NCBI GenBank assembly: GCA_017481745.1
Contig: JAFUOV010000002.1
Coordinates: 1-41,970 of the forward strand
DNA length: 41,970 bases
DNA from: Bacteroidaceae bacterium
GTDB taxonomy: Bacteria; Bacteroidota; Bacteroidia; Bacteroidales; Barnesiellaceae_A
Reading direction: 5' to 3'
Positions within the stretch are counted from its first letter, which is position 1. Every line of letters starts with the position of its first letter. Positions 31,373-39,934 of this stretch are shown here, one piece after another. The notes under the pieces were generated by a model. That model searched no databases and was not told the DNA's origin. It was given only the letters and a program-made list of their open reading frames with translations. The position numbers and the translations under genes are program-made.

Positions 31373-33205
31373 TTATTGTATATTCACTTTGGTGCTGTTG
31401 TCTCCACAGTGTACAATGTACAAGCCATTACCGGCAGGAGTATAAACCGCCTTACCGTTTATCAAGGGTATGGTGGCAACGAGCATACCTTGCAGGTTGT
31501 AAATAGTAGCCTCTGCGGCATCGCCCTTTATGACGATATTGCAGCCGTTGTAGTATGCTTGAACCTTGTCGCCGAGTATGCCTTCAACGCTGTTTACACC
31601 ACCCATGAAGTCGAATGAAGCAATCTTGGTTGTGGTGTCAAATGCCATATTGGTTATGGGCTTGTCCTTGATTGTTGTCAAGTGAATTTTCATTTTGGGC
31701 GTTGTTGTGTCAGAGAAGGCGTTTTGGCTGCCATTGGGCCACAAGTCGCCATCGAGATTGGCAATATCAATCTGGTTGTCGGCGGGGACAAATTGGAAGC
31801 GTTGTCGAGCAGGTAATGTATTTACCGAGTTGTTTTGCATATTCCACGCATCCTCATCATAGTCGACCTTGATAATCATGATACCCTCGGCGGGAAGATG
31901 TTGGTCCCAACCCTCTTTTACGCGAGTCTCTATGGTGTAGTAGCGGTCGGTATTGTTGTTGGCAACAACCTTGTATGCAGTAGCCGAAGTAGCTACATTC
32001 TCCATCTCGATGCTCGCTTTGTCGGTAAGCTCGGTGATGTTCATCCAACCGCAAAATTCGCGCTCATAAGCATTGTAACCGCAAGGTATGCGACCCTCGG
32101 CATTGTGGCAACCCATATCCATGACACTCCATACGTTCATGCCGAAACCACCTGAACCCTTGGTGTCGTACCAGTCGGGCAAGCCCAATGTGTGGCTGAA
32201 CTCGTGGCAGATAGCGCCAATACCGTAAAGGTCGGTTCCTTCGATACCGGCAAGCTCCGATGTACAAGCGTAGGCATCGAGGGTGATACCATCGTATACA
32301 CGCTCTTTGGCTGCGTTGAGGCTTGCTACCCATGCTGCGTGAGGCCATATAGTATTCTTGTCGGCGCCGCTACTCTCGGCATATCCGGCGTAAATGACAA
32401 ATACCAAGTCTACCACCTTGTCGCCGTCGCTATCGTAGTCGGCAAAGTTGCAAAGACCTTGCTCATATACGGCATCGCAAGCGTGTAGGGGCAGGTAGTA
32501 TACTTTTGAACCATCATCGCCCGAGGTCAGGTAGGGGTCGGGTGCGCCGTAGTATTCCTCTTTCTCGGGGAGGGTAACAGGACCTATTACGTCGAAAGTG
32601 GGCTCAAACTTACCAAAACTTTGCTCCAAGAAGTAGTCGCGTGCCGAACCGATAGCTCCCATGTAGTTGTTACCTTTTTCGTTCATCAATGCGCTGATGT
32701 TCTCTTTGGTGCCGTTCTCGCTGAATTTTACATCTTGAAACTCTGCCAAGATAACAAGACCACGCACTTTCTTCGTGCTCTCGGTATCGTCGGTCTGAGC
32801 TATCTTGCGCAAGGGCGCGCCTTGGGGACGAGACTCGTAGCTCATGAGTTGACGCTTGGCAGCGCTCTTTTTCAGCATGAGGTCTTTGATAGACTGTTGG
32901 TCTATTTGTTGCAAGAATTTTTGTGTTGTTGCATCGTCGTCGTTGTCTCTTGCGATTAATTCGGTTGCGATACATTTATCGTCAATCACTTGCGAGTAGC
33001 GGAAGAATCCGTCGTCGCAACGTTGTATTATCTGACCGTCGGTGGTTGTTATGTAACTGCCGTACTCATCGCCATGCATCACAATTGTGATGGTGGTGCC
33101 GTCGGGTTGTGTAATAACTCGTGGGGTGGGGTCGGCAGGGAGTGCCAAACTTTGCATAGCTACGCTCATGGCTATAGCTGCACTGAATAACAACTTCTTT
33201 TTCAT
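31373..33205 (-). CDS. T9SS-exported M6-family metalloprotease (second paralogue)
   Basis: A 610-residue paralogue of the downstream gene with the same plan: signal peptide (KKKLLFSAAIAMSVAMQSLA), pro-region (ITQPDGTTITIVMHGDEYGS), catalytic domain with CHEFSHTLGLPD (His334, Glu335, His338) and a type A sorting domain (ATIYNLQGMLVATI, GLYIVHCGDNSTKVNIQ). It lacks the fibronectin and jelly-roll domains of its partner. I start it at 33205 (MKKKLLFS); a reading from 33217 would add four residues ahead of an otherwise perfect signal peptide. It is the first gene of the pair and would be transcribed from the -7 box at 33263-33270. Confidence 0.92.
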   Translation of the reverse strand: MKKKLLFSAAIAMSVAMQSLALPADPTPRVITQPDGTTITIVMHGDEYGSYITTTDGQIIQRCDDGFFRYSQVIDDKCIATELIARDNDDDATTQKFLQQIDQQSIKDLMLKKSAAKRQLMSYESRPQGAPLRKIAQTDDTESTKKVRGLVILAEFQDVKFSENGTKENISALMNEKGNNYMGAIGSARDYFLEQSFGKFEPTFDVIGPVTLPEKEEYYGAPDPYLTSGDDGSKVYYLPLHACDAVYEQGLCNFADYDSDGDKVVDLVFVIYAGYAESSGADKNTIWPHAAWVASLNAAKERVYDGITLDAYACTSELAGIEGTDLYGIGAICHEFSHTLGLPDWYDTKGSGGFGMNVWSVMDMGCHNAEGRIPCGYNAYEREFCGWMNITELTDKASIEMENVATSATAYKVVANNNTDRYYTIETRVKEGWDQHLPAEGIMIIKVDYDEDAWNMQNNSVNTLPARQRFQFVPADNQIDIANLDGDLWPNGSQNAFSDTTTPKMKIHLTTIKDKPITNMAFDTTTKIASFDFMGGVNSVEGILGDKVQAYYNGCNIVIKGDAAEATIYNLQGMLVATIPLINGKAVYTPAGNGLYIVHCGDNSTKVNIQ

Positions 33206-33262
33206 CGTATTAAGCAATATTGTGGTTTAGATTATTCTGTTTTTTAGTGTATTCTCAACCCA

Positions 33263-33270
33263 CAAAGATA
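33263..33270 (-). promoter_or_regulatory. Probable -7 box for the M6 protease operon
   Basis: TATCTTTG on the minus strand, about 58 bases before the start codon at 33205. The region 19-21 nt upstream is A-rich without TTG. Confidence 0.55.
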
Positions 33271-33370
33271 ATACCTTTTTTTTATAAATGTGTATTAAAT
33301 AGGCAAAAATGTAAATGAGCCTGTTGTGGGCTCTATGTCGTAAGGTCGGTAGAGATGGGCGTGCAAGAAA

Positions 33371-33399
33371 AACGACCGCTTGTTGTATGAGCGGTCGTT
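33371..33399 (-). terminator. Terminator of the Crp/Fnr gene
   Basis: AACGACCGCT and AGCGGTCGTT form a perfect 10-bp stem with a 9-nt loop; on the minus strand it ends in TTTTTCTT. It lies about 40 bases after the stop of the regulator. Confidence 0.85.
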
Positions 33400-33438
33400 G
33401 TATAAATTGGGACGGTTGTTTGTGCCGATGTGAGATGC

Positions 33439-34137
33439 TTACTCCTCGTAAAATTCGATACCTTCAAGGAGTATATCGCGCAGTGCTCGACGGTTGAGAA
33501 TGGTTACGTCGTTGAGTGTGTAGTCGATAATCTTCTCCTGTTTTAACTCGCCGAGTGTGTTGAGCAGTACGGCTCTTTGTACGCCAAAATATCCGTATAA
33601 GTCGCGTTGACGGGCAACGATGCGTATGTCGGTGGCTTTGCGCGAGGTGAGGCTCAACACCCAATATACCAATCGCTCGCGTAGGTCGCCGGTTGTAATA
33701 GAGAGCAACGCCTCCTTGTTTTTCTGGCTGCGGCGCGACAAGATGTTCAGTAGGTTGATAAGGAATATAGGCTCGTCTTGCATAAACGACATGAATGTAG
33801 CCTTGTCTATTTGCATCAGTCCCACCGAGCCTACGGCATAGTAGTTGGCAGGGTAGTGGGTGCTGCGACCGAATATGTGGTCGGGGGCTATCACGTCGGG
33901 TGCATGAAGTGTTTGGCATAGTTTTATCTTGCCATCGTAAGTGGTGATTTCGCTACGTAAACTTCCCGACAACAGGAACTTGAAGTGGGTGCAAGCCTCC
34001 GAGCGGGCTATGGCAAGTTCTCCATCTTCATATTTGAGAAAATGAAAACGTGTTTTTTCAATCAACTCTGAGAGCTTGGCTCTGCTTACCCCTTGGAATA
34101 GAGGTAGTTGCATTAAGGTTTGATATGTACTTTCCAT
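33439..34137 (-). CDS. Crp/Fnr-family transcriptional regulator
   Basis: A 232-residue regulator with a cyclic-nucleotide-binding-like domain (about 15-125, PLFQGVSRAKLSELIEKT, FKFLLSGSLRS) and a C-terminal winged helix (about 150-215, DLRERLVYWVLSL then GYFGVQRAVLLNTLGELKQE). The Arg-Ser/Thr motif that contacts cAMP in Crp is not present and there is no Fnr-type Cys cluster, so the effector is unknown. Other Bacteroidota members of this family respond to redox or metabolic signals. It is divergent from the marC-like gene; their -7 boxes are about 80 bp apart. Confidence 0.9.
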   Translation of the reverse strand: MESTYQTLMQLPLFQGVSRAKLSELIEKTRFHFLKYEDGELAIARSEACTHFKFLLSGSLRSEITTYDGKIKLCQTLHAPDVIAPDHIFGRSTHYPANYYAVGSVGLMQIDKATFMSFMQDEPIFLINLLNILSRRSQKNKEALLSITTGDLRERLVYWVLSLTSRKATDIRIVARQRDLYGYFGVQRAVLLNTLGELKQEKIIDYTLNDVTILNRRALRDILLEGIEFYEE

Positions 34138-34168
34138 AACAGCCTATTGTGCTTCTTTTTTATTTTTA

Positions 34169-34176
34169 CAAATATA
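34169..34176 (-). promoter_or_regulatory. Probable -7 box for the Crp/Fnr gene
   Basis: TATATTTG on the minus strand, about 31 bases before the ATG at 34137. No good -33 box. Confidence 0.5.
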
Positions 34177-34256
34177 GGGAATAAATTTTTATTGCACTTC
34201 ATCTTTTTTGAAAATAACTTCTTTCTTTAGAAAGTATGTATTTTCTTTTTTTTCAT

Positions 34257-34264
34257 TAACTTTG
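34257..34264 (+). promoter_or_regulatory. Probable -7 box for the MarC-family gene
   Basis: TAACTTTG, 38 bases before the ATG at 34303. The upstream region is a T-tract without a clear TTTG at the right distance. Confidence 0.55.
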
Positions 34265-34302
34265 CAACTGATAAGTAGAAAACCTTAAAATTCTAAATAG
34301 CT

Positions 34303-34923
34303 ATGGGAGATATTATGCTCTATTTAAAGGACTTCTTCGCTGCATTCAATGTGCAGGAGGCTGTCAGCTCATTTATCATTATGTTTATGGTAATTGATAT
34401 GGTGGGTCTTACACCCGTCATCATTGATATGCGTTCGAAGGGGCGTGTTATTAATCCTGCCAAGGCGACGATATGGTCGTTGGTATTATTCCTCGTATTC
34501 CTCTTCTTGGGGACCTCGATTTTGGGTCTGTTCCATGTTGATGTTTCGTCGTTTGCTATCGCCGGTTCGATTGTTCTGTTCTTAATGGCGGTAGAGATGG
34601 TGCTCGATGTGGAGATTTTCCGCAACAATGGTCCCGGCGGTTCGTCGACAATGGTACCCATTGTGTTCCCGTTGATAGCCGGTGCAGGTTCGTTCACAAC
34701 ACTCTTGTCGCTGCAATCTATGTATGGATTGGTAAACATCCTTATAGGTCTGTTGCTCAATATTGTAGTAGTATTCTTTGTGCTCAAGAATGTCTATTTG
34801 CTTGAGCGCATATTGGGCAAGAGCGGAGTATATGTGTCGCGCAAATTCTTTGGTGTGATGCTCTTGGCGGTATCAATCAAGATGTTCCTCGACAACTTGG
34901 TGCGTTTTATGGGCACTGTATAA
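34303..34923 (+). CDS. MarC-family integral membrane protein
   Basis: A 206-residue inner-membrane protein of the MarC/NAAT family with six hydrophobic segments (for example SSFIIMFMVIDMVGLTPVI, ATIWSLVLFLVFLFLG, FAIAGSIVLFLMAVEMVL, VNILIGLLLNIVVVFFVL). The conserved MVPIVFPLIAGAGSFTTLL stretch is typical. Members were once named multiple-antibiotic-resistance proteins, but that role has been withdrawn; a transport role is presumed. The start could also be ATG 34315 (MLYLKDFF). The gene is single, with a strong terminator right after it. Confidence 0.92.
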   Translation: MGDIMLYLKDFFAAFNVQEAVSSFIIMFMVIDMVGLTPVIIDMRSKGRVINPAKATIWSLVLFLVFLFLGTSILGLFHVDVSSFAIAGSIVLFLMAVEMVLDVEIFRNNGPGGSSTMVPIVFPLIAGAGSFTTLLSLQSMYGLVNILIGLLLNIVVVFFVLKNVYLLERILGKSGVYVSRKFFGVMLLAVSIKMFLDNLVRFMGTV

Positions 34924-34962
34924 TTGTTGGTATTGAAACACATTCGATAACAAAATGTAATT

Positions 34963-34991
34963 AACGCCCCAATTTTGGGGCGTTTTTTTTT
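34963..34991 (+). terminator. Terminator of the MarC-family gene
   Basis: AACGCCCC-AATTTT-GGGGCGTT followed by TTTTTT: a perfect 8-bp G/C-rich stem with a T-run, about 40 bases after the stop codon. Confidence 0.9.
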
Positions 34992-35184
34992 ATATAAAAT
35001 TTGCAAATTGCTATTTCCTTTAAGTTATTGTTTGATAGGTGTTTATGTGGTGTGCTTCGGGGCGATAATATTTTTTATTAATCAAATGCTTGTTTTTTAG
35101 ATATTAATTGTATAAATTCGTAGGCTGAAATAGGCTATATTAATAATGTGGCATTGAAAATAGTTAACCTGATTCTTTAATAAT

Positions 35185-37128
35185 ATGAGCTATCTTAAAT
35201 TTGACAAGAGGTTGATGATAAACCTTGAGCAGTCGTTGCGCAAAGAGCTGTTGCGTACCAACCGTTCGGGTGCTTATCATTGTACCACAATTGTCGATTG
35301 TAACACTCGCAAGCAGCACGGTCTTTTGGTGATACCCATTCCCGAGTTTGACAACGAGAACTATGTACTGCTATCGTCGCTCGACGAAACCGTAATCCAA
35401 CATGGTGCGCCATTCAACTTGGGCTTGCACAAGTATCAAGGCGATTGTTTCAGCCCCAATGGACATAAGTACATACGTGAGTTTAATTGCGACGACACTA
35501 TTCAAACTACATATCGTGTAGGCGGTGTAATCATGACCAAAGAGAAAGTGTTTGAGGAGCATGAAAATCGCATCCTCATCAAGTACACTTTGGTAGATGC
35601 CCACTCGCCCACAACATTGCAATTCCGTCCCTTCCTTGCCTTCCGTCCGGCTAACGACCTGTGTATGGAAAACGAGGTGATAGATAAGAGCTACGAAGAG
35701 GTGCCCAACGGCATCAGTTGTTGCTTGTATAAGGGCTATCCTCGCTTGTATATGCAATGCAACAAGCAACCCAAATTTGTTTACGACCCCCATTGGTATA
35801 AAGGCATAGAATATGTGAAAGACCAAGAACGCGCCGAGCCGTACAAAGAAGACCTCTTTGTGCCCGGTTACTTCGAATTGCCTATCAAGAAGGGCGAGAG
35901 CATTATCTTTGCGGCGGGTGTCGAAGAGGCAAAGCCTCGCACGTTGGCTCGTAAATACGAGGAGGAGGTTAAGAATCGTACACCGCGTAACAGTTTCTTT
36001 AATTGCTTGAAAAACTCGGCAGAGCAGTTCTACTTCCGTCAAGGTAAAGATCTCTACATTTTGGCAGGCTATCCATGGTTTGGTGTTCGTGCACGCGACC
36101 AATTCTTGGCATTGCCCGGTTGCTCGTTGGCAATAGGCGATGTGCCGGCATTTGAGGCTACCATGAAGACAGCCGAGAAGGCCCTGCGCCGATTTATGAA
36201 AGACGGCAAGCGCGACAGCATGATACGTGAGATAGAAGTGCCCGATGTACCCCTGTGGGCTATATGGGCAATACAACACTATGCTCGCGAAATGGGTGTG
36301 CAAGCTTGCTACGAGAAGTATGGAAAATTTGTAACAGACCTCATCAACTATATTATCAAAGGCGACCATCCCAATCTTATGTTGCATCCCAACGGATTGC
36401 TCTACTCGAATGGTCGCGACCGTATCATTTCGTGGATGAACAGCACCCTCAATGACGAGCCTGTAAATCCTCGCAGTGGATATCTGGTAGAGATAAACGG
36501 ATTGTGGTATAATGCGTTGCGATTTGCAGCCAACCTATTGGCTCAAAACGGTGGCTCGGCTACCCAAGTAGCGCAATGGGATGAGATAGCTGCTCAAATA
36601 GTAGAGTCGTTCCCCGCCACATTCCTCAACGAGTATGGTTATCTGTATGACTATGTAGATGGCAACATAACCGATTGGAGCGTACGCCCCAATATGCTCA
36701 TCGCCATTTCACTCGAATATACACCCCTTGAGCGCCGTCAACGCAAAGCCATCCTTGATATAGTAACCAAGGAGTTGCTTACACCCCAAGGCATCCGTTC
36801 ACTGAGTCCCAAAAGTTGGGGCTATCGTCCGTGGTATACCGGTACGCCCGAGGAGCGTGCATTGGCGCAACATCAAGGTCCGGCACGCCCATGGCTCATG
36901 GGAGCCTATGCCGATGCCTATCTGCGCATCTTCGGTATAGGAGGCGTTGCCTTCATCGAGCGTATGCTCATAGGCTACGAGGATGACCTGTCCGATAAGT
37001 GTATCGGTTCGCTGTCCGAGATGTTCGATGGCAATCCTCCCTATACAGCGCGTGGAGCTATCAGCTTTGCTGCCAACGTGGGTGAGGTGTTGCGTGTGTT
37101 ACATTCGTTGAAAAAGTATAATCTCTAA
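35185..37128 (+). CDS. Glycogen debranching enzyme (amylo-alpha-1,6-glucosidase)
   Basis: A 647-residue enzyme of the GDE_C family (GH133-like, PF06202 with the N-terminal PF12439) that hydrolyses alpha-1,6 branch points of glycogen. Residues 1-250 form the N-terminal beta domain (NRSGAYHCTTIVDCNTRKQHGLLV split over 27-50), and the C-terminal (alpha/alpha)6 barrel contains YPWFGVRARDQFLALPG (about 294-310), LMLHPNGLLY and YLVEINGLWYNALRFA, followed by SPKSWGYRPWYTG. The second motif normally reads YPWFGxWGRD; here it reads RARD, a local change. It is the first gene of a three-gene alpha-glucan cluster; no consensus promoter is visible in the 193 bp upstream. Confidence 0.93.
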   Translation: MSYLKFDKRLMINLEQSLRKELLRTNRSGAYHCTTIVDCNTRKQHGLLVIPIPEFDNENYVLLSSLDETVIQHGAPFNLGLHKYQGDCFSPNGHKYIREFNCDDTIQTTYRVGGVIMTKEKVFEEHENRILIKYTLVDAHSPTTLQFRPFLAFRPANDLCMENEVIDKSYEEVPNGISCCLYKGYPRLYMQCNKQPKFVYDPHWYKGIEYVKDQERAEPYKEDLFVPGYFELPIKKGESIIFAAGVEEAKPRTLARKYEEEVKNRTPRNSFFNCLKNSAEQFYFRQGKDLYILAGYPWFGVRARDQFLALPGCSLAIGDVPAFEATMKTAEKALRRFMKDGKRDSMIREIEVPDVPLWAIWAIQHYAREMGVQACYEKYGKFVTDLINYIIKGDHPNLMLHPNGLLYSNGRDRIISWMNSTLNDEPVNPRSGYLVEINGLWYNALRFAANLLAQNGGSATQVAQWDEIAAQIVESFPATFLNEYGYLYDYVDGNITDWSVRPNMLIAISLEYTPLERRQRKAILDIVTKELLTPQGIRSLSPKSWGYRPWYTGTPEERALAQHQGPARPWLMGAYADAYLRIFGIGGVAFIERMLIGYEDDLSDKCIGSLSEMFDGNPPYTARGAISFAANVGEVLRVLHSLKKYNL

Positions 37129-37137
37129 TCAAATATC

Positions 37138-38403
37138 ATGAAAGCACTAATGTTCGGGTGGGAGTTTCCCCCGCATATCCTTGGTGGTCTTGGAACAGCC
37201 AGCTATGGTCTTGTGAAAGGCATGTGGGAGTGTGGAGATATGGACATCACCTTTGTTATACCCAAACCGCATGGCGATGAAGATACAAGTTTTGCTCGCA
37301 TCATCGGTGCAGGTAATACACCTGTGGCGTGGCGCGATGTAGACTATGACTATGTGAAAAATCGCTATGGCTATTGTATGGAGCCCGAGTTGTACTTCCA
37401 CTTGCGCAACCATATATATGCCGATTTCAACTACCTCAATACCAATGACCTTGGTTGTATTGAGTTCTCGGGACGTTACCCCGACAACCTTATTGAGGAG
37501 ATAAACAACTACTCGATTGTGGCAGGAGTGATAGCTCGCGCCACCGAGTTCGATATTATTCACTCGCACGACTGGCTCACATATCCTGCCGGCATACATG
37601 CCAAGCAGGTTACCGGCAAACCTTTGGTAATACACGTTCATGCTACCGACTTCGACCGTAGTCGTGGTAATGTTAACCCGACGGTTTTTGCCATTGAGCG
37701 CGATGGTATGCTCAATGCAGACCATATCATGTGTGTGAGCGACCTTACTCGTCGCACTGTTATCGAAAAGTATCATATCGACCCTGCAAAGGTATCGACG
37801 GTACACAATGCCGTAACACCCCTAAGCGATGAAATTAAGGCTATTGAAATGCCCCGCAATACCAAAGACAAGATTGTAACCTTCCTTGGTCGTATTACGA
37901 TGCAGAAAGGTCCCGAGTATTTTGTCGAGGCTGCTGCGCGCGTGCTTGAGAAGTCGCGTCATGTACGTTTTGTGATGGCGGGTAGCGGCGATATGATGAA
38001 TCAGATGATAGACCTCGTTGCATCGCGTGGTATATCCGACCGCTTCCACTTCCCCGGCTTCCTGCGCGGAAAACAAGTGTACGAAATGCTCAAGGCAAGT
38101 GATGTGTATATGATGCCATCGGTGTCCGAGCCTTTCGGTATCTCGCCACTCGAAGCTATGCAAGTAGGTGTGCCCTCGATTATATCGAAACAATCGGGAT
38201 GTGCCGAAATCCTCGATAACGTTATCAAAACCGACTATTGGGATATAGATGCCATGGCCGATGCTATTTACTCTATCACTCACAACCAAGCCCTTTACGA
38301 TCACTTGCGCATCGAGGGAGAGGCAGAGGTGAATGAGATAAAATGGAAATATGCCGGACAGAAAGTTATCGACATTTACAAAAAAGTATTGCAAAACTAT
38401 TAA
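37138..38403 (+). CDS. GT4 glycosyltransferase, probable glycogen synthase
   Basis: A 421-residue retaining GT-B glycosyltransferase. The N-terminus, MFGWEFPPHILGGLGTASYG, has the KxGGL-type donor loop as HILGGLG. The C-terminal half has TFLGRITMQKGPEYFVEAA, GSGDMMNQM and the E-x7-E motif SEPFGISPLEAMQVGVPSI. Its place between a debranching enzyme (9 nt upstream) and a GH57 enzyme (33 nt downstream) suggests a glycogen or alpha-glucan chain-extending role, as annotated for Bacteroidota homologues, but the family includes many other acceptors. No signal peptide; cytosolic. I leave the symbol empty because it is not a classical GT5 GlgA. Confidence 0.88.
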   Translation: MKALMFGWEFPPHILGGLGTASYGLVKGMWECGDMDITFVIPKPHGDEDTSFARIIGAGNTPVAWRDVDYDYVKNRYGYCMEPELYFHLRNHIYADFNYLNTNDLGCIEFSGRYPDNLIEEINNYSIVAGVIARATEFDIIHSHDWLTYPAGIHAKQVTGKPLVIHVHATDFDRSRGNVNPTVFAIERDGMLNADHIMCVSDLTRRTVIEKYHIDPAKVSTVHNAVTPLSDEIKAIEMPRNTKDKIVTFLGRITMQKGPEYFVEAAARVLEKSRHVRFVMAGSGDMMNQMIDLVASRGISDRFHFPGFLRGKQVYEMLKASDVYMMPSVSEPFGISPLEAMQVGVPSIISKQSGCAEILDNVIKTDYWDIDAMADAIYSITHNQALYDHLRIEGEAEVNEIKWKYAGQKVIDIYKKVLQNY

Positions 38404-38436
38404 CACTATTACCGATAATAAATAATACCATATATC

Positions 38437-39852
38437 ATGAAAAGTATTTGTTTATACCTTCAGATGCACCAACCGTTTCGCTTGAAACGTTATCGTTTTT
38501 TCGATATAGGTCGCGACCACTACTATTACGACGACTTTGCCAATGACGATGTCATCACTCGCATTGCGCGCAACTCATACCTACCCACCGTCGAGACTCT
38601 CAAAGAGATGATAGAGAACTCCGACAAGAAATTCAAAGCAGCCATTTCGGTATCGGGTGTTGTGCTCGAACAGTTGGAAATGTATGTGCCCGAGTTGATA
38701 GATGCACTCAAAGAGTTGGCAAAAACCGGCTGTGTAGAGTTCCTTTCTGAAACTTATGCACACTCGTTGGTGTCGCTTTCGGACATTGAGGAGTTCCGCG
38801 TTCAGGTAAAAGAGCATGATGAGAAAATATATGCCCTCTTTGGTCAGAAACCCAAAGTGTTCCGCAATACCGAGCTGATTTTCTCTGACGAAATAGCTAC
38901 GATGGTAGCCGGAATGGGCTTTAAGGGTGTTATTACCGAGGGTGCCAAGCACATACTTGGTTGGAAGAGTCCCAACTACCTCTACAACTCGATGGCAGCT
39001 CCCAAGCTCAAGATGTTGTTGCGTAATGAGAAATTTACCGACGATATAGCTCGTCGCTTCTCGGATACCGAGTGGAGCGAGTATCCCCTCAATGCCGAGA
39101 AATATATCTCTTGGATAGCTGCAACTCCTGCCGAGGAGGCTGTGGTAAATATCTTTATGAACTGTGAGGCGCTGGGTGAGGCTCAACCGAGAGAGTCGGG
39201 CGTGTTTGAGTTCTTGAAGGCATTGCCGCAATATGCAACAGCTGCCGGTATTGGCTTCATTACACCTACCGAAGCTGTTACCAAGTTGCGTTCGGTAGAT
39301 GCTCTTGCTGTTCCTTATCCTATGTCGTGGACCGATGAGGCACGCGACGTGAGCACATGGTTGGGCAACCGCTTGCAGAATGAGGCGTTCCACAAATTGT
39401 ATGCCCTCGCCGAGCGCGTGCGCATGTGCGAAGACCGCCGTATCAAGCAAGATTGGAATTACTTGCAAGCAAGCGATCACTTCTTCTTTATGTCTACCAA
39501 GTATGGCTCGGGTAAGAGCGCATATAGCCCCTATGAGAGTCCCTATGATGCCTTTACCAACTATATGAATGTATTGAGCGACTTTATCGTGCGTGTTGAG
39601 GAACAATATCCTACACAAATCGAGAATGAAGAGTTGAACGCATTGCTCACAACCATTCGCAACCAAGCCGGCGAGATAGAACAACTCGAGAAAGAACTCA
39701 AGTCGGCTCGCAATGAGAAGCAAACCGCTCGTGCTCCCAAGGCAAAGACCGCCAAGGTGGTAAAAGAGAAAGAACCCAAAGTAGAAGTAGCTGTTGAGGA
39801 TGTAAAACCCAAACGCACCTGCAAACGTTCTTGCAAGAAAGCCGATAAATAA
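38437..39852 (+). CDS. GH57-family alpha-glucan enzyme with basic tail
   Basis: A 471-residue glycoside hydrolase of family 57, annotated in Bacteroidota as alpha-amylase or 4-alpha-glucanotransferase. Family motifs: LQMHQPFR (8-15, motif 1), the nucleophile Glu146 in RNTELIFSDE, a likely general acid Asp202 or Asp203 in KFTDDIARRFS, and WSEYPLNAEKY. A helical segment (about 400-430, IEQLEKELKSARNEKQ) is followed by a disordered Lys/Pro-rich tail from about 432 that ends PKRTCKRSCKKADK. The tail is not part of the GH57 core. Cytosolic; third gene of the cluster. A hairpin (39878-39912) follows. Confidence 0.9.
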   Translation: MKSICLYLQMHQPFRLKRYRFFDIGRDHYYYDDFANDDVITRIARNSYLPTVETLKEMIENSDKKFKAAISVSGVVLEQLEMYVPELIDALKELAKTGCVEFLSETYAHSLVSLSDIEEFRVQVKEHDEKIYALFGQKPKVFRNTELIFSDEIATMVAGMGFKGVITEGAKHILGWKSPNYLYNSMAAPKLKMLLRNEKFTDDIARRFSDTEWSEYPLNAEKYISWIAATPAEEAVVNIFMNCEALGEAQPRESGVFEFLKALPQYATAAGIGFITPTEAVTKLRSVDALAVPYPMSWTDEARDVSTWLGNRLQNEAFHKLYALAERVRMCEDRRIKQDWNYLQASDHFFFMSTKYGSGKSAYSPYESPYDAFTNYMNVLSDFIVRVEEQYPTQIENEELNALLTTIRNQAGEIEQLEKELKSARNEKQTARAPKAKTAKVVKEKEPKVEVAVEDVKPKRTCKRSCKKADK

Positions 39853-39877
39853 GGCACAATTTTTGTTGTAATAATAT

Positions 39878-39912
39878 GAGGGTGTGTCAAGAACCATCTT
39901 TGGCACACCCTC
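39878..39912 (+). terminator. Hairpin after the GH57 gene
   Basis: GAGGGTGTGTCAAGA pairs with TCTTTGGCACACCCTC (9-bp outer stem, 5-bp inner stem, ACCA loop). No T-tract follows, so it is a weak terminator or an RNA-stability element between the glycogen cluster and the nucleoside phosphorylase. Confidence 0.5.
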
Positions 39913-39934
39913 ATTAACCCTAAAAATGTAATAT

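Noticed and set aside
28729..33205. A toxin or secretion island acquired by transfer
   Set aside because: Codon use and promoters look like those of neighbours, and no integrase, tRNA target or flanking repeat is visible.
34998..35009. AATTTGCAAATT palindrome as an operator for the glycogen cluster
   Set aside because: It is a perfect 12-bp palindrome but A/T-rich, about 175 bp from the gene and next to the marC terminator; chance is as likely.
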